This document shows, in pieces, positions 25,680 through 33,412 of a DNA stretch of 64,000 bases. A model generated the notes under the pieces. It saw nothing but the letters and a program-made list of their open reading frames with translations. It ran no database searches and had not been told where the DNA came from. This stretch comes from Thermoanaerobaculales bacterium (GTDB taxonomy: Bacteria; Acidobacteriota; Thermoanaerobaculia; Thermoanaerobaculales; Sulfomarinibacteraceae), in contig DAOPQC010000003.1 of NCBI GenBank assembly GCA_035358815.1, positions 372,001 to 436,000 on the forward strand, read 5' to 3'. Within the stretch, counting starts at the first letter, position 1. The number at the start of each line of letters is the position of its first letter. Position numbers and translations under genes: made by a program.

Positions 25680-27056
25680 GTGATCCAGGGCAATCTCGAC
25701 CGCCTCCACTTGGGGGATCTGCTGCAGTGGCTCCAGCTGGGCCGGCTGAACGGGAGGCTCACGCTGCTCGGCCGCCAGAGCAAGCGCCACCTCGACTTCC
25801 TGGACGGCAACATCGTCTACGTGTCGTCGTCGGTGCCGCAGGAGCGGCTGGCGAGCTGGCTGGCCAACGAGGGCCTGCTGCCGGTCGAGCAGCTGCGGCG
25901 GCTGCTCGGCCTGTCGCTGCTGCGCCGCACCCTGTTCACCAACCTGCTGATCGACCGCGGAGGCTTCTCCGTCGACGGGCTGCGCGGCAGCCTCACCCGG
26001 CTCGCGGAGACGATCACCAGCCGGGTCCTCGCCGCCGGCCAGGTCCGCTTCGTGTTCGACTCCGAGTATCCGGTCGCCCAGCTGCTCGGCATGACGTTGA
26101 AGGTCGAGCCGAACACGCTGGTCCTGGAGGCCGCCCGCCGGACTGACGAGAACGGCCACGACGCGCCGCCGGAGGAGTTCTTCCCCACCGAGTTCTCCGG
26201 CGAGGCCTTCGACTCCTTCTTCTGGGACCTCATCCGCAACGGCATCTCCGACGGCGACCGCGTCGATGGCGAGGAGATCGTCGAGATCCAGACCACGATC
26301 AGGAACATCCTGACCGTGCTCGCGGACTGGCTGACCTCGAGCCCTGGGCTGGTCCCGCTGCCGACCAGCCAGGCCAGCCGGATGACCCAGCGCCTCGGCG
26401 CGCAGGGGCCACCCGACCTCGACGGGCTCCCGCACGCGGTCTGGAACCAGATGGTGCTGGCGTGCTGCATCCGCAGCCCGCACCTGGAGCCCCCGGAGAC
26501 GCTGCCCGAGCTCGCCCGGGTCGCGGCCGAGCTCGACCTGTGGCAGGAGATGTTCGACAACGAGACCTGGCTGAGGCCGTCCGCTCGCAGGATCGACGAG
26601 CTGGTCGAGAGCGCCGCCGTGTCGTGGTCCGCCGCGGCCACCGCCGCCGCTCCGCATTGCGGCGTCTCCCCTGGTGCCGCCAGCCTCGCCGCCCACCTGG
26701 TGACGGTCCCCACCGATCTCGTCCTGTGGGTGCTGTCGACCCTGCCGGTGTCCCACCCGCACCTCCAGCGCACCCTGGCGCGCGAGCTGCCGCGGCGGCT
26801 GGGGAGGAGCCTCGCCCACATGGCCGACTTCCCGCCGGCCATCCGTCAGCTCTTCGAGGGCTCGCTCGTCACCCACCTCGGCGCCTGCCTCCACCTCGGT
26901 CGCGACGCGCTCCCCACCTCCCACGTCTGGCCCACGACCGTGCCCGCCGACTCGGAGCTGCTCGCCACCATGCTGCCCGACGGCAGCCTTGCCGAGGCCG
27001 CCGCCGCCGTCCGCGAGACGATCGCGAAACGGGAGCTGCAGCAGGCGGTGAGCTGA
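25680..27056 (+). CDS. DUF4388 (PATAN-like) domain protein
   Basis: 458 aa from GTG 25680. The N-terminal 100 residues fit DUF4388: VIQGNLDRLHLGDLLQWLQL, NGRLTLLGRQSKRHLDFLDG, IVYVSSS. This domain is frequent in Acidobacteria, Deltaproteobacteria and Cyanobacteria, where it is linked to two-component and gliding regulation. The remaining 350 residues are helical with no motif I recognise. TATACT lies only 8 bp before the GTG, suggesting a leaderless transcript. Divergent from the ATP-grasp gene. Confidence 0.8.
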   Translation: MIQGNLDRLHLGDLLQWLQLGRLNGRLTLLGRQSKRHLDFLDGNIVYVSSSVPQERLASWLANEGLLPVEQLRRLLGLSLLRRTLFTNLLIDRGGFSVDGLRGSLTRLAETITSRVLAAGQVRFVFDSEYPVAQLLGMTLKVEPNTLVLEAARRTDENGHDAPPEEFFPTEFSGEAFDSFFWDLIRNGISDGDRVDGEEIVEIQTTIRNILTVLADWLTSSPGLVPLPTSQASRMTQRLGAQGPPDLDGLPHAVWNQMVLACCIRSPHLEPPETLPELARVAAELDLWQEMFDNETWLRPSARRIDELVESAAVSWSAAATAAAPHCGVSPGAASLAAHLVTVPTDLVLWVLSTLPVSHPHLQRTLARELPRRLGRSLAHMADFPPAIRQLFEGSLVTHLGACLHLGRDALPTSHVWPTTVPADSELLATMLPDGSLAEAAAAVRETIAKRELQQAVS

Positions 27057-27197
27057 CCGCGTCCCGGGGGCTCTCGCCGCCCCCGGGACGGGACGCCGCG
27101 CTGTCCACCGGACAGGACAGCCCCCTCGCGGCACGCGCCTCGGCCGATGGCTCAGGCTGGCACGGCATGTGCAGCCCATCCGGTCGAGGAGGCCGCC

Positions 27198-28112
27198 ATG
27201 CAACGCACCCTCTCGAGCCTGGCGCTCGTCGTGCTCGTCGCCCTGCCCGCCCACGCCCAGCTGGCCGCCGACTGGATGGTGGCCGCGGCCGCTCACACCG
27301 GTGGGGTCGGAGGGACCTTCTGGAGAACCGACCTGTCGCTCCACAACCCCCAGCTGTTCGACCTCCCGGTCGTGGTGCAGCTGCTCCCTTCCGACTCGGT
27401 GAACTGGGAGGCCGAGACGGCGATGATCACGCTCGCGCCGTGGGAGACGGTGAACCTCTGGGACGCCCTCGGCCCGGACGTGTTCGACCACCGCGGGACC
27501 GCGGCGCTGATGGTCTACGCCGATCCTGACCTCGACTGCGACCCGATCGAGAGCTGCCACTTCCTGGTCACCTCCCGCACCTACACCCTCGATCCACGGA
27601 CCCACGACGGCGAGTTCGGCCAGACCCTGCCCGGCGCCGACTACTGGCGCGGCGTGGACTGGGCGAGCTACGGCTATGCGGCGGGCATCCTCAACGACGG
27701 CCAGTTCTTCCGCTGCAACATCGGGGCCGCCTCGTGGTCGGCCGGCTGGACGGTGGTGCGGGTGGACGTCCAGAGCAGCGCCGGCGAGATCCTCGCCACC
27801 CACGAGCTTGACGTGCCTCCATTCGGCCATGTCCAGCAACGGCTGCCGACGGCCGTGGAGGGCGGCAGCCTGGTGTTCTACCTCGTGGACGGCCCGGACG
27901 ACGCCCGGATCTTCCCGTACGCCTCGGTGGTCGACCAGACCACCGGCGACCCGAGCTACCAGGGGGCGATCGCGTCCACGGTCGGCGTCGCCGCCGCGAA
28001 GTCGGCGCAACCCGCTGCCGGTCGTCCGGGGCATCCCGTCTCCGCGCCCGTGCGCGTGCCCGATCACGCTCGTCCGCTTCGACCTCAAGAGCGCTTCGCG
28101 CCGATTCTCTGA
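27198..28112 (+). CDS. Secreted protein of the ASVVDxxTGDP family
   Basis: 304 aa from ATG 27198 with GAGGAGG upstream. Signal peptide TLSSLALVVLVALPAHAQ. The beta-rich body has the opening GGTFWRTDLSLHNPQLFDLP and near its end FPYASVVDQTTGDPSYQG. The same signature occurs in the genes at 38409 and 39807, so these are paralogues; I know no function. After about residue 280 the reading frame enters a hexad repeat element, and the tail PVSAPVRVPDHARPLRPQE is element-derived. Confidence 0.75.
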   Translation: MQRTLSSLALVVLVALPAHAQLAADWMVAAAAHTGGVGGTFWRTDLSLHNPQLFDLPVVVQLLPSDSVNWEAETAMITLAPWETVNLWDALGPDVFDHRGTAALMVYADPDLDCDPIESCHFLVTSRTYTLDPRTHDGEFGQTLPGADYWRGVDWASYGYAAGILNDGQFFRCNIGAASWSAGWTVVRVDVQSSAGEILATHELDVPPFGHVQQRLPTAVEGGSLVFYLVDGPDDARIFPYASVVDQTTGDPSYQGAIASTVGVAAAKSAQPAAGRPGHPVSAPVRVPDHARPLRPQERFAPIL

Positions 28113-28262
28113 AGGCGCTCCCCGAGGGAGCCACCTTTGGCGATTTCGGGAGCGGCTCGCCACATCGAGAAGCGCCCGGGACCCAAAATCGCCAAAGATG
28201 GCACGCCCGCAGGACGCGATGTCCCCGTACTCGCCTCGCCATCCGGGCGCGGAAGCGGGCGC
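28038..28262. repeat. Hexad element with long hairpin core, copy 1
   Basis: Left hexads GTCTCC, GCGCCC, GTGCGC, GTGCCC (28038-28061). The core matches 52829-53000 closely, including GCTCCCCGAGGGAGC. Arms 28131-28150 and 28182-28201 are complementary at 18 of 20 positions. Right hexads GGGCGC, GGAAGC, GGGCGC are at 28245-28262. A TATACT at 28285-28290 follows. The left part is read as the end of the secreted-protein gene. Confidence 0.8.
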
Positions 28263-28307
28263 GGGGAAGGGCGGCCCCGGGCTCTATACTCGTCCCGGGA
28301 GGCAGCC

Positions 28308-28838
28308 ATGCGCGTCTTCGGGGTCCTCCTCATCGTCGTCCTCATCGCTCTCGCCGCGGTTCTCTTCCTGCAGCGGGAGTCCGCCACGTCGAGCTTGCAA
28401 GCGGTCCGCGCGATCGCGGCCGACCTTCGCGAGGAAGGGGTGGCCGGCCGCCCCTTCGACCGCGACCTGGCCGCCCGGATGGCGTCGTCGATGCAGCTGC
28501 TCGTCGACCATCCCGAGGCGATCGCCGAGCACTCCGGCGAGCTGGCGACGATCGCGGCCACCGCCGCCTCCTGGGCCGACGAGGCGCCGGCGCCGAGCGT
28601 TGCGCTGACCGTCGCGGTCGCCCTCCGTGGCGCCGCGGGCGACCTCCGCGGGCACCGGCCGGGCGCGCCGGAGACGGCACTCGTCGCGGCCCAGCGCAAG
28701 CTCGACCGGGCACGGGCCGCCCTCGCCGGGGGGCCGATCGGAACGTCGCCGGTCGATGCGGTGCGCGACCGCCTCGACAACCTGCAGTCCGGCCAGCAGG
28801 AGCGGGCGCGGGAGGCCGAGGACGAGATCAACCGCTAG
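28308..28838 (+). CDS. Small single-pass membrane protein, unknown
   Basis: 176 aa from ATG 28308 with GGGAGG six bases upstream and TATACT 17 bp before the start. One N-terminal helix (VFGVLLIVVLIALAAVLFLQ) is followed by a helical, probably extracytoplasmic region (LREEGVAGRPFDRDLAARM) ending in a charged helix (NLQSGQQERAREAEDEINR). No family recognised. The stop codon (28836-28838) lies inside a 114-bp repeat. Confidence 0.6.
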   Translation: MRVFGVLLIVVLIALAAVLFLQRESATSSLQAVRAIAADLREEGVAGRPFDRDLAARMASSMQLLVDHPEAIAEHSGELATIAATAASWADEAPAPSVALTVAVALRGAAGDLRGHRPGAPETALVAAQRKLDRARAALAGGPIGTSPVDAVRDRLDNLQSGQQERAREAEDEINR

Positions 28839-29020
28839 CCCGCGTTTCGCACCGCCCTCCTGAATCGAGGCGAAGGCGGGCGGTAGGCAGTGCCACGAGA
28901 GGTCGGTGAGAAACGCGGGCTGTGGGAAGAAGTGAGTATCTGGTCTTGAGAGGCGGGGGATACGTTACACAAAGACTCGGGGCCACTTCTTCGTCTCGCG
29001 GTGAGATCTACGGGCTAGCT
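28832..29020. repeat. 114-bp dispersed repeat, copy B, inside a larger inverted structure
   Basis: 28832-28945 is the partner of 19485-19598. Inverted ends 28839-28854 and 28904-28919 pair at 15 of 16 positions. A related reversed copy of the outer end (GGTGAGATCTACGGGCTAG) lies at about 28999-29017, and GAAGAAGTG near 28927 is complementary to CACTTCTTC near 28984. Thus both converging genes end, each with TAG, inside the structure. Confidence 0.7.
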
Positions 29021-29398
29021 GGGAGGCCCAGGCGCGATAGAGAGCCCCAGGTCCTGCCAGAGCTCGGTCGGGATGTTGGTGAGCCTCACCGGGCCCGCTC
29101 CCTGGCGCTGCAGCGCGGCCGCCAGCAGGCCCAGCCACCGCTGCACCGCGTGGGTGCGCTCGACCGGCGCCACCGGCCAGAGCCTGACGATGGTGTCGCC
29201 GTGGTGCGGCGCCACCAGGGCCACCGGGTGCAGCGGCCGCGCGAACTCCACGACCACGCCCTCGACGAGCAGCGCCTCGCCGCCGCGGCGTCGCCAGCTG
29301 CCCTCGGTCTTGATCACCGCCCGGCCCCAGCGATGGACCTCCTCCGGGACCGCCACCGACCCATAGTCGAGCCCGCCAGCCAGCACCAGGTGGGGCAT
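29015..29398 (-). CDS. Hypothetical protein coupled to the YjbQ-like gene
   Basis: 127 aa from ATG 29398, which shares one base with the stop of the upstream gene (TGATG). Starts MPHLVLAGGLDYGSVAVPEE; mixed alpha/beta character, with VERTHAVQRWLGLLAAALQR near the end. No family recognised. Tight coupling suggests that it works with the YjbQ-like enzyme. Its stop lies inside an inverted-repeat structure. Confidence 0.7.
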   Translation of the reverse strand: MPHLVLAGGLDYGSVAVPEEVHRWGRAVIKTEGSWRRRGGEALLVEGVVVEFARPLHPVALVAPHHGDTIVRLWPVAPVERTHAVQRWLGLLAAALQRQGAGPVRLTNIPTELWQDLGLSIAPGPPS

Positions 29399-29832
29399 CA
29401 GGCCTCCCCAGCGCGCCCGCCGACGAAGGTGAGCGCGACCCGCCGCCGTCGCGGCCGCACATCGCACTCGACGAGCACCACCTGCTGCCAGGTCCCGAGC
29501 ACGCACCGGCCGCCCGCCACCGGCACCGTCAGCGACGGTCCGAGAAGGGCCGCGCGCAGGTGGGAGAAGCCATTGCCGTCGCCCCACCGCTGATCGTGGT
29601 GGTAGGGCCGGTCGGAGGGGGCGAGGCGCTCGAGCGCCTCCTCGAGGTCGCGGACGCACCCCGGCTCGAACTCGAGGGTCGTCACCGCGGCGGTGGAGCC
29701 GGGGACGAAGACCGTGACGACGCCCTCCGCCCCCCCGATCTCGGCCAGCCAGCGGCGGACCTCGTCGGTGATGTCGACCACCTGCCCGTGGCCGGTGGTC
29801 GGGACCTCCAATTGGTGATGGAAGACGCTCAT
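29398..29832 (-). CDS. YjbQ/UPF0047 family protein (secondary thiamine-phosphate synthase type)
   Basis: 144 aa from ATG 29832; the reading upstream has no support. Family marks: VTVFVPGSTAAVTTLEFEPG, the metal-binding His cluster in RPYHHDQRWGDGNGFSHLRA, GTWQQVVLVECDVRPRRRRV. The family was annotated as a secondary thiamine-phosphate synthase from complementation, and the physiological role remains unsettled. Forms a two-gene operon with the 127-aa protein. Confidence 0.9.
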   Translation of the reverse strand: MSVFHHQLEVPTTGHGQVVDITDEVRRWLAEIGGAEGVVTVFVPGSTAAVTTLEFEPGCVRDLEEALERLAPSDRPYHHDQRWGDGNGFSHLRAALLGPSLTVPVAGGRCVLGTWQQVVLVECDVRPRRRRVALTFVGGRAGEA

Positions 29833-29992
29833 CGCGCGAGTATATCGGGCCTCCGAGCCGGCGCGCCGCGATCGCCTCCTTGAGGGATGACGGAGGGCAG
29901 CGAACCATGGCAGCTCGAGGATGGTCACGGCCGTGCCGCCGGCTTCGAATCACGATTTCCGGCGATGATCGCCCGGCAGAATCTCTGCTAGG

Positions 29993-30724
29993 ATGTGCGG
30001 CGTGCGACTGGCGGGCGTGATCTCGGCGTCGTGCGAGGCGTTCCTCCCCTGCCTCTGCCTGCACTGCGGTGAGCCGGTCGGCGGCGATCAGATCGGGCTC
30101 TGCGGCGCGTGCTGGCCGACCGTGGTGCCGCGGGCGGGCGTGGTCTGCCCGCGCTGCGCCGGCCCCTGCGACGGCGCGCTGGTCGAGTGCCTGACGTGCC
30201 AGGCCTCCGCTCCGGCGCAGCTCGGCACCGTCGCCTGGGGCGAGTATGACGGCGCGCTGCGCAGCGCTGTGCTCGGCCTCAAGACCCGCGGCCGCGACGA
30301 GCTCTCGGAGCCGCTCGGCCGGCGCCTCGCCGCCCGGATCGCGGTCGAGGACTGGTCCTTCGACCTCGAGCTGGTCGTCCACGTCCCGTCGCACCCGCTG
30401 CGCCTGGTCCGGCGGGGCTGGCCGGCCGCCGCCTCGCTCGCCCGCGTCGTGGGGCGTGAGCTCGGCCTGCCGGCGCGGCCGCTGCTCAAGCGCCGCGGAC
30501 TTCAGCGCCAGACCGGCCGCAGCCGGGCCGAGCGAACCGCGCTGCCGCGGCGGTCGTTCCGCGCCGCCGGGGCGGTGGCCGGGCGCTGTGTGCTGATCGT
30601 CGATGACGTGACCACGACCGGCACCACGCTGAGCCGAGCCGCGGAGGTTCTGCTCGCGGCTGGCGCCGACGCCGTGTACTGCGCCGCGATGGCGGTGACA
30701 CCCGATAGCAGGAGAGCCACATGA
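29993..30724 (+). CDS. comF: ComF family phosphoribosyltransferase
   Basis: 243 aa from ATG 29993; GTG 30002 is the alternative if the overlapping TAGGAT (29989-29994) is the -10 box of a leaderless transcript. The N-terminus carries Cys pairs for zinc (CLHCGEP, LCGACWP, CPRCAGP, CLTCQ), then a type-I PRTase fold with PRPP loop VLIVDDVTTTGTTLSRAAE. ComF proteins help pull single-stranded DNA into the cell during transformation. Overlaps proline dehydrogenase by 4 bp (ATGA). Confidence 0.9.
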   Translation: MCGVRLAGVISASCEAFLPCLCLHCGEPVGGDQIGLCGACWPTVVPRAGVVCPRCAGPCDGALVECLTCQASAPAQLGTVAWGEYDGALRSAVLGLKTRGRDELSEPLGRRLAARIAVEDWSFDLELVVHVPSHPLRLVRRGWPAAASLARVVGRELGLPARPLLKRRGLQRQTGRSRAERTALPRRSFRAAGAVAGRCVLIVDDVTTTGTTLSRAAEVLLAAGADAVYCAAMAVTPDSRRAT

Positions 30725-31623
30725 GCGTATTCGACCAGCTCGTCAAGCACGGGCTTCCGCTGATCCCCAAGCCGATCGTCGGCTACTTCGCCCGGCCGTA
30801 CGTGGCCGGTTCGACCCTCGACGATGCCGTCCGGGCCATCCGCGCCCTCAATGCGGAGGGGGCGATGGCCACCGTCGACGTCCTCGGCGAGGCGGTCGGC
30901 GAGCCGGCAAAGGCCGATGTCGCCGTGGCCGAGTACACGCGCCTCCTGGAGCGGATCGCCAAGGAGGGCATCGACGCCAACGTCTCGATCAAGCCGACCC
31001 TGGTCGGCCTCAACGTCGACGAGGGCCTCTGCGCAGCCAACGTCGACACCGTCGCCAAGACCGCCGCCTCCCTCGGCAACTTCGTCCGCATCGACATGGA
31101 GGACCGCACCACCACTGATGCCACGCTCCGCATCTACCGGGCCACGCTCGCCGCCCGCGGCAACGTCGGCACGGTGCTCCAGGCCTACATGCGGCGGACC
31201 GCCTCGGACATCCGGCAGATGCTGCCGATCCGACCCAACCTGCGCATCTGCAAGGGCATCTACCGGGAGCCGCGAACGGTCGCCTGGAAGGACTTCGACA
31301 CCATCCGGGCCAGCTTCATCCACTCGGTCGAAACCCTGCTCGAGGCCGGCTGCTACGTCGGCATCGCCACCCACGATCCCTACCTGGTGGCGGCCGGCAT
31401 GCGCACCGTCGACCGCCTCGGCCTCGAGCGCCATCAGTACGAGTTCCAGATGCTGCTCGGCGTCGATCCCGAGCTGCGCAAGATCATCCTCGACGCCGGC
31501 CACCGGCTCCGCGTGTACGTGCCCTACGGCCGCGACTGGTACCCCTACTCGACCAGGCGCCTGCGCGAGAACCCGACGGTGGCCCGACACGTGCTGCGGG
31601 CGATGGTTCGCGGCGGCGACTGA
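30721..31623 (+). CDS. Proline dehydrogenase
   Basis: 300 aa, monofunctional type. Beta/alpha barrel with FAD: VSIKPTLVGLNVDEGLC, VRIDMEDRTTTDATL, VLQAYMRRTASDI, LRICKGIYREP, and the substrate motif YVPYGRDWYPYSTRRLRENP. It oxidises proline to pyrroline-5-carboxylate and passes electrons to quinone. P5C dehydrogenase is not in the window. The start overlaps the comF stop by ATGA. Confidence 0.95.
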   Translation: MSVFDQLVKHGLPLIPKPIVGYFARPYVAGSTLDDAVRAIRALNAEGAMATVDVLGEAVGEPAKADVAVAEYTRLLERIAKEGIDANVSIKPTLVGLNVDEGLCAANVDTVAKTAASLGNFVRIDMEDRTTTDATLRIYRATLAARGNVGTVLQAYMRRTASDIRQMLPIRPNLRICKGIYREPRTVAWKDFDTIRASFIHSVETLLEAGCYVGIATHDPYLVAAGMRTVDRLGLERHQYEFQMLLGVDPELRKIILDAGHRLRVYVPYGRDWYPYSTRRLRENPTVARHVLRAMVRGGD

Positions 31624-31692
31624 TCGCCGGGTTGTCGGCTGATCTTGAGACGACCCCCGGTCAGGTGTATCCTCAGCGGGTGGAGGTGCATG

Positions 31693-32631
31693 ATGTCTGA
31701 GCTCACCCGCGGGATCGCGGTTTCGCTGCTGGCGATCGGGCTCGCCTCCTCGATCGCGCTGGCGTCCGGTCAGGCGAGGGTGTCCGGCACTGCGGTCGAC
31801 ACGACCGGCAAGGCGGTCGCTGGCGCCACCGTCACCGTCACCTGCCCCGATGCGCCGACCTTCAAGAAGGTCCTCGAGGCCGAGCAGGACGGGAGCTTCA
31901 AGCTGCTCCTGCTCGACGCCACCAAGGCCTACATCTTCCGCGTCCAGGCCCCGGGCTACGCGCCGGTCGAGCAGGAGATCAAGGTCGGCATCGGCACCAT
32001 GGACAACCAGTTCACCTTCACGCTCCAGTCCGATCGGGAGGCGGTCGCCGCCCAGCAGCAGCAGATCCTCGAGCAGCCCGGGTACAAGCAGCTCGAGGAG
32101 GCCCGCGAGCTGGTGCGCGCCGGCCAGCTCGATGCGGCGCGGGCCAAGTTCAGCGAGGCGGCGGCGGCGGTCCCGGACCTCGCCCCGGCGTGGGCCGGCC
32201 TGGCCGAGATCGACTACCGCAACGGCAACCACCAATCCGCCCTCGAGAACGCGAAGTCCTGTCTCGCGAACGACGATCAGTACACCGGGTGCTTGGCGAT
32301 CGCCGCCAACGCGGCGAAGGAGCTGGGGGACCTCGAGGCCCACCAGGCGTACATGGCGCGCTACCAGGAGCTCAACCCGGACGATCCCACGACCCTGTTC
32401 AACCAGGCGGTCGAGTTCCTCAACGCCCTTGACGACGAGCACGCGCGGCCGCTGCTCGAGCGCTGCCTTGCCGTCGACCCCAGCTTCCCGGAGTGCCTGT
32501 TCCAGTACGCCATGGTGCTGCTGCGCAGCGGTGACCTCGAAGGGGCGAAGTCCCACCTCGAGAGGTACCTCGAGGCGGCTCCCGACGGCCCGGATGCGGC
32601 GGCCGCCCGCGAGACCATCAAGTACCTCTAG
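31693..32631 (+). CDS. Secreted carboxypeptidase-regulatory-like and TPR protein
   Basis: 312 aa from ATG 31693 (GGAGG six bases upstream; ATG 31690 is too close). Signal peptide IAVSLLAIGLASSIALASG, then a CarboxypepD_reg-like beta domain (ARVSGTAVDTTGKAVAGATV), a linker (EAVAAQQQQILEQPGYKQLE) and four TPR-like repeats (AWAGLAEIDYRNGNHQSALE, LFQYAMVLLRSGDLEGAKSH). Periplasmic or outer-membrane scaffold, partner unknown. Followed by a strong inverted structure. Confidence 0.8.
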   Translation: MSELTRGIAVSLLAIGLASSIALASGQARVSGTAVDTTGKAVAGATVTVTCPDAPTFKKVLEAEQDGSFKLLLLDATKAYIFRVQAPGYAPVEQEIKVGIGTMDNQFTFTLQSDREAVAAQQQQILEQPGYKQLEEARELVRAGQLDAARAKFSEAAAAVPDLAPAWAGLAEIDYRNGNHQSALENAKSCLANDDQYTGCLAIAANAAKELGDLEAHQAYMARYQELNPDDPTTLFNQAVEFLNALDDEHARPLLERCLAVDPSFPECLFQYAMVLLRSGDLEGAKSHLERYLEAAPDGPDAAAARETIKYL

Positions 32632-32950
32632 GAGTTCGTACCGCATCGGCCTTTTCGGCGGACGTGGTTGACCGAGCTGTTATCGGACGGCCACTGCGGC
32701 ACGAACTCCTCCGGATGCGCGCAGTGCATCCGGAGGAGCGTATCGGGCAGAGGCCGGCAACAGCGACCAGGTCAGGAACGCATCCGTGGGCCTATGCCCT
32801 CCAAGCTCCCAGTGAAGCTTCGCCTCAAACCGACGAGGTGAGGACGAAGAAGCGACGGTAGGGCAGCATGGATGCTCCAGACCCACGCTTCGCTTCCAGA
32901 GGCCGCTTGAGAATTGACTCACCTGGAAGGAAGCTCCCCAGGGAGCGCGG
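32632..32950. repeat. 319-bp convergent gap with two nested inverted repeats
   Basis: Directly after the stop codon, GAGTTCGTACCGCA (32632-32645) is complementary at 13 of 14 positions to 32695-32708. Next, CTCCTCCGGATGC (32706-32718) and GCATCCGGAGGAG (32726-32738) form a perfect 13-bp stem with a 7-nt loop. No T-run follows, so not a standard terminator. 32740-32950 shows no gene and no clear repeat. Confidence 0.65.
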
Positions 32951-33289
32951 CTAGGGCCTAGGTGGTGGCGTGCGGCGGCGACGCCGGCCCTCGCGCTCCT
33001 CTTCCTTGAAGATGTACTTGATCGCGTGCTTGAACAGCAGCAGGTTGGGGGCGTCGTTGCGGTTGAGCTTGATGCAGCCCTTGTCGTACCACTCGATCCA
33101 ACCGGTCAGCTCGGTGCCGTCGGTCAGCACGACCACCATCGGGGTGTGGCCCTGCATCTGCTTGAGGTAGTAGAAGCTCTCCGCGTTGGTCTGCTCCGCA
33201 GGCACCTGCTTGCGACGCCCGCTCGAGCGGGTCGGGAACCGCTCCATCATCTCGGTCATCGAGGGGCGGATCAGTTTGCGGTCTGACAT
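32951..33289 (-). CDS. Hfq-like LSm-domain RNA-binding protein
   Basis: 112 aa. Residues about 37-98 match Hfq: SFYYLKQMQGHTPMVVVLTD, Sm1 GTELTGWIEWYDKGCIKLNR, Sm2 LLLFKHAIKYIFKEEE (compare YKHAIS of Hfq). Differences from classical Hfq: a 36-residue basic N-terminal extension (PTRSSGRRKQVPAEQ) and an Arg-rich tail (REGRRRRRTPPPRP). Hfq forms hexamers that pair small RNAs with mRNAs. Transcribed away from the ricT-purE-purD group, whose end lies 123 bp upstream. Confidence 0.8.
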   Translation of the reverse strand: MSDRKLIRPSMTEMMERFPTRSSGRRKQVPAEQTNAESFYYLKQMQGHTPMVVVLTDGTELTGWIEWYDKGCIKLNRNDAPNLLLFKHAIKYIFKEEEREGRRRRRTPPPRP

Positions 33290-33412
33290 GACGGGCTCCT
33301 GTGGTCGGCACGGGGCGGGACCGGTGTCGCTTCGCCGCTTGGTTTGATACAGCCTAGCAGACTCTCCGCCGCCTGTCTCCCATGGCTGGCCGGAGGTGGG
33401 CGATGACCGCCG

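Noticed and set aside
32706..32738. Rho-independent terminator
   Set aside because: The stem is strong, but no T-run follows on either strand.
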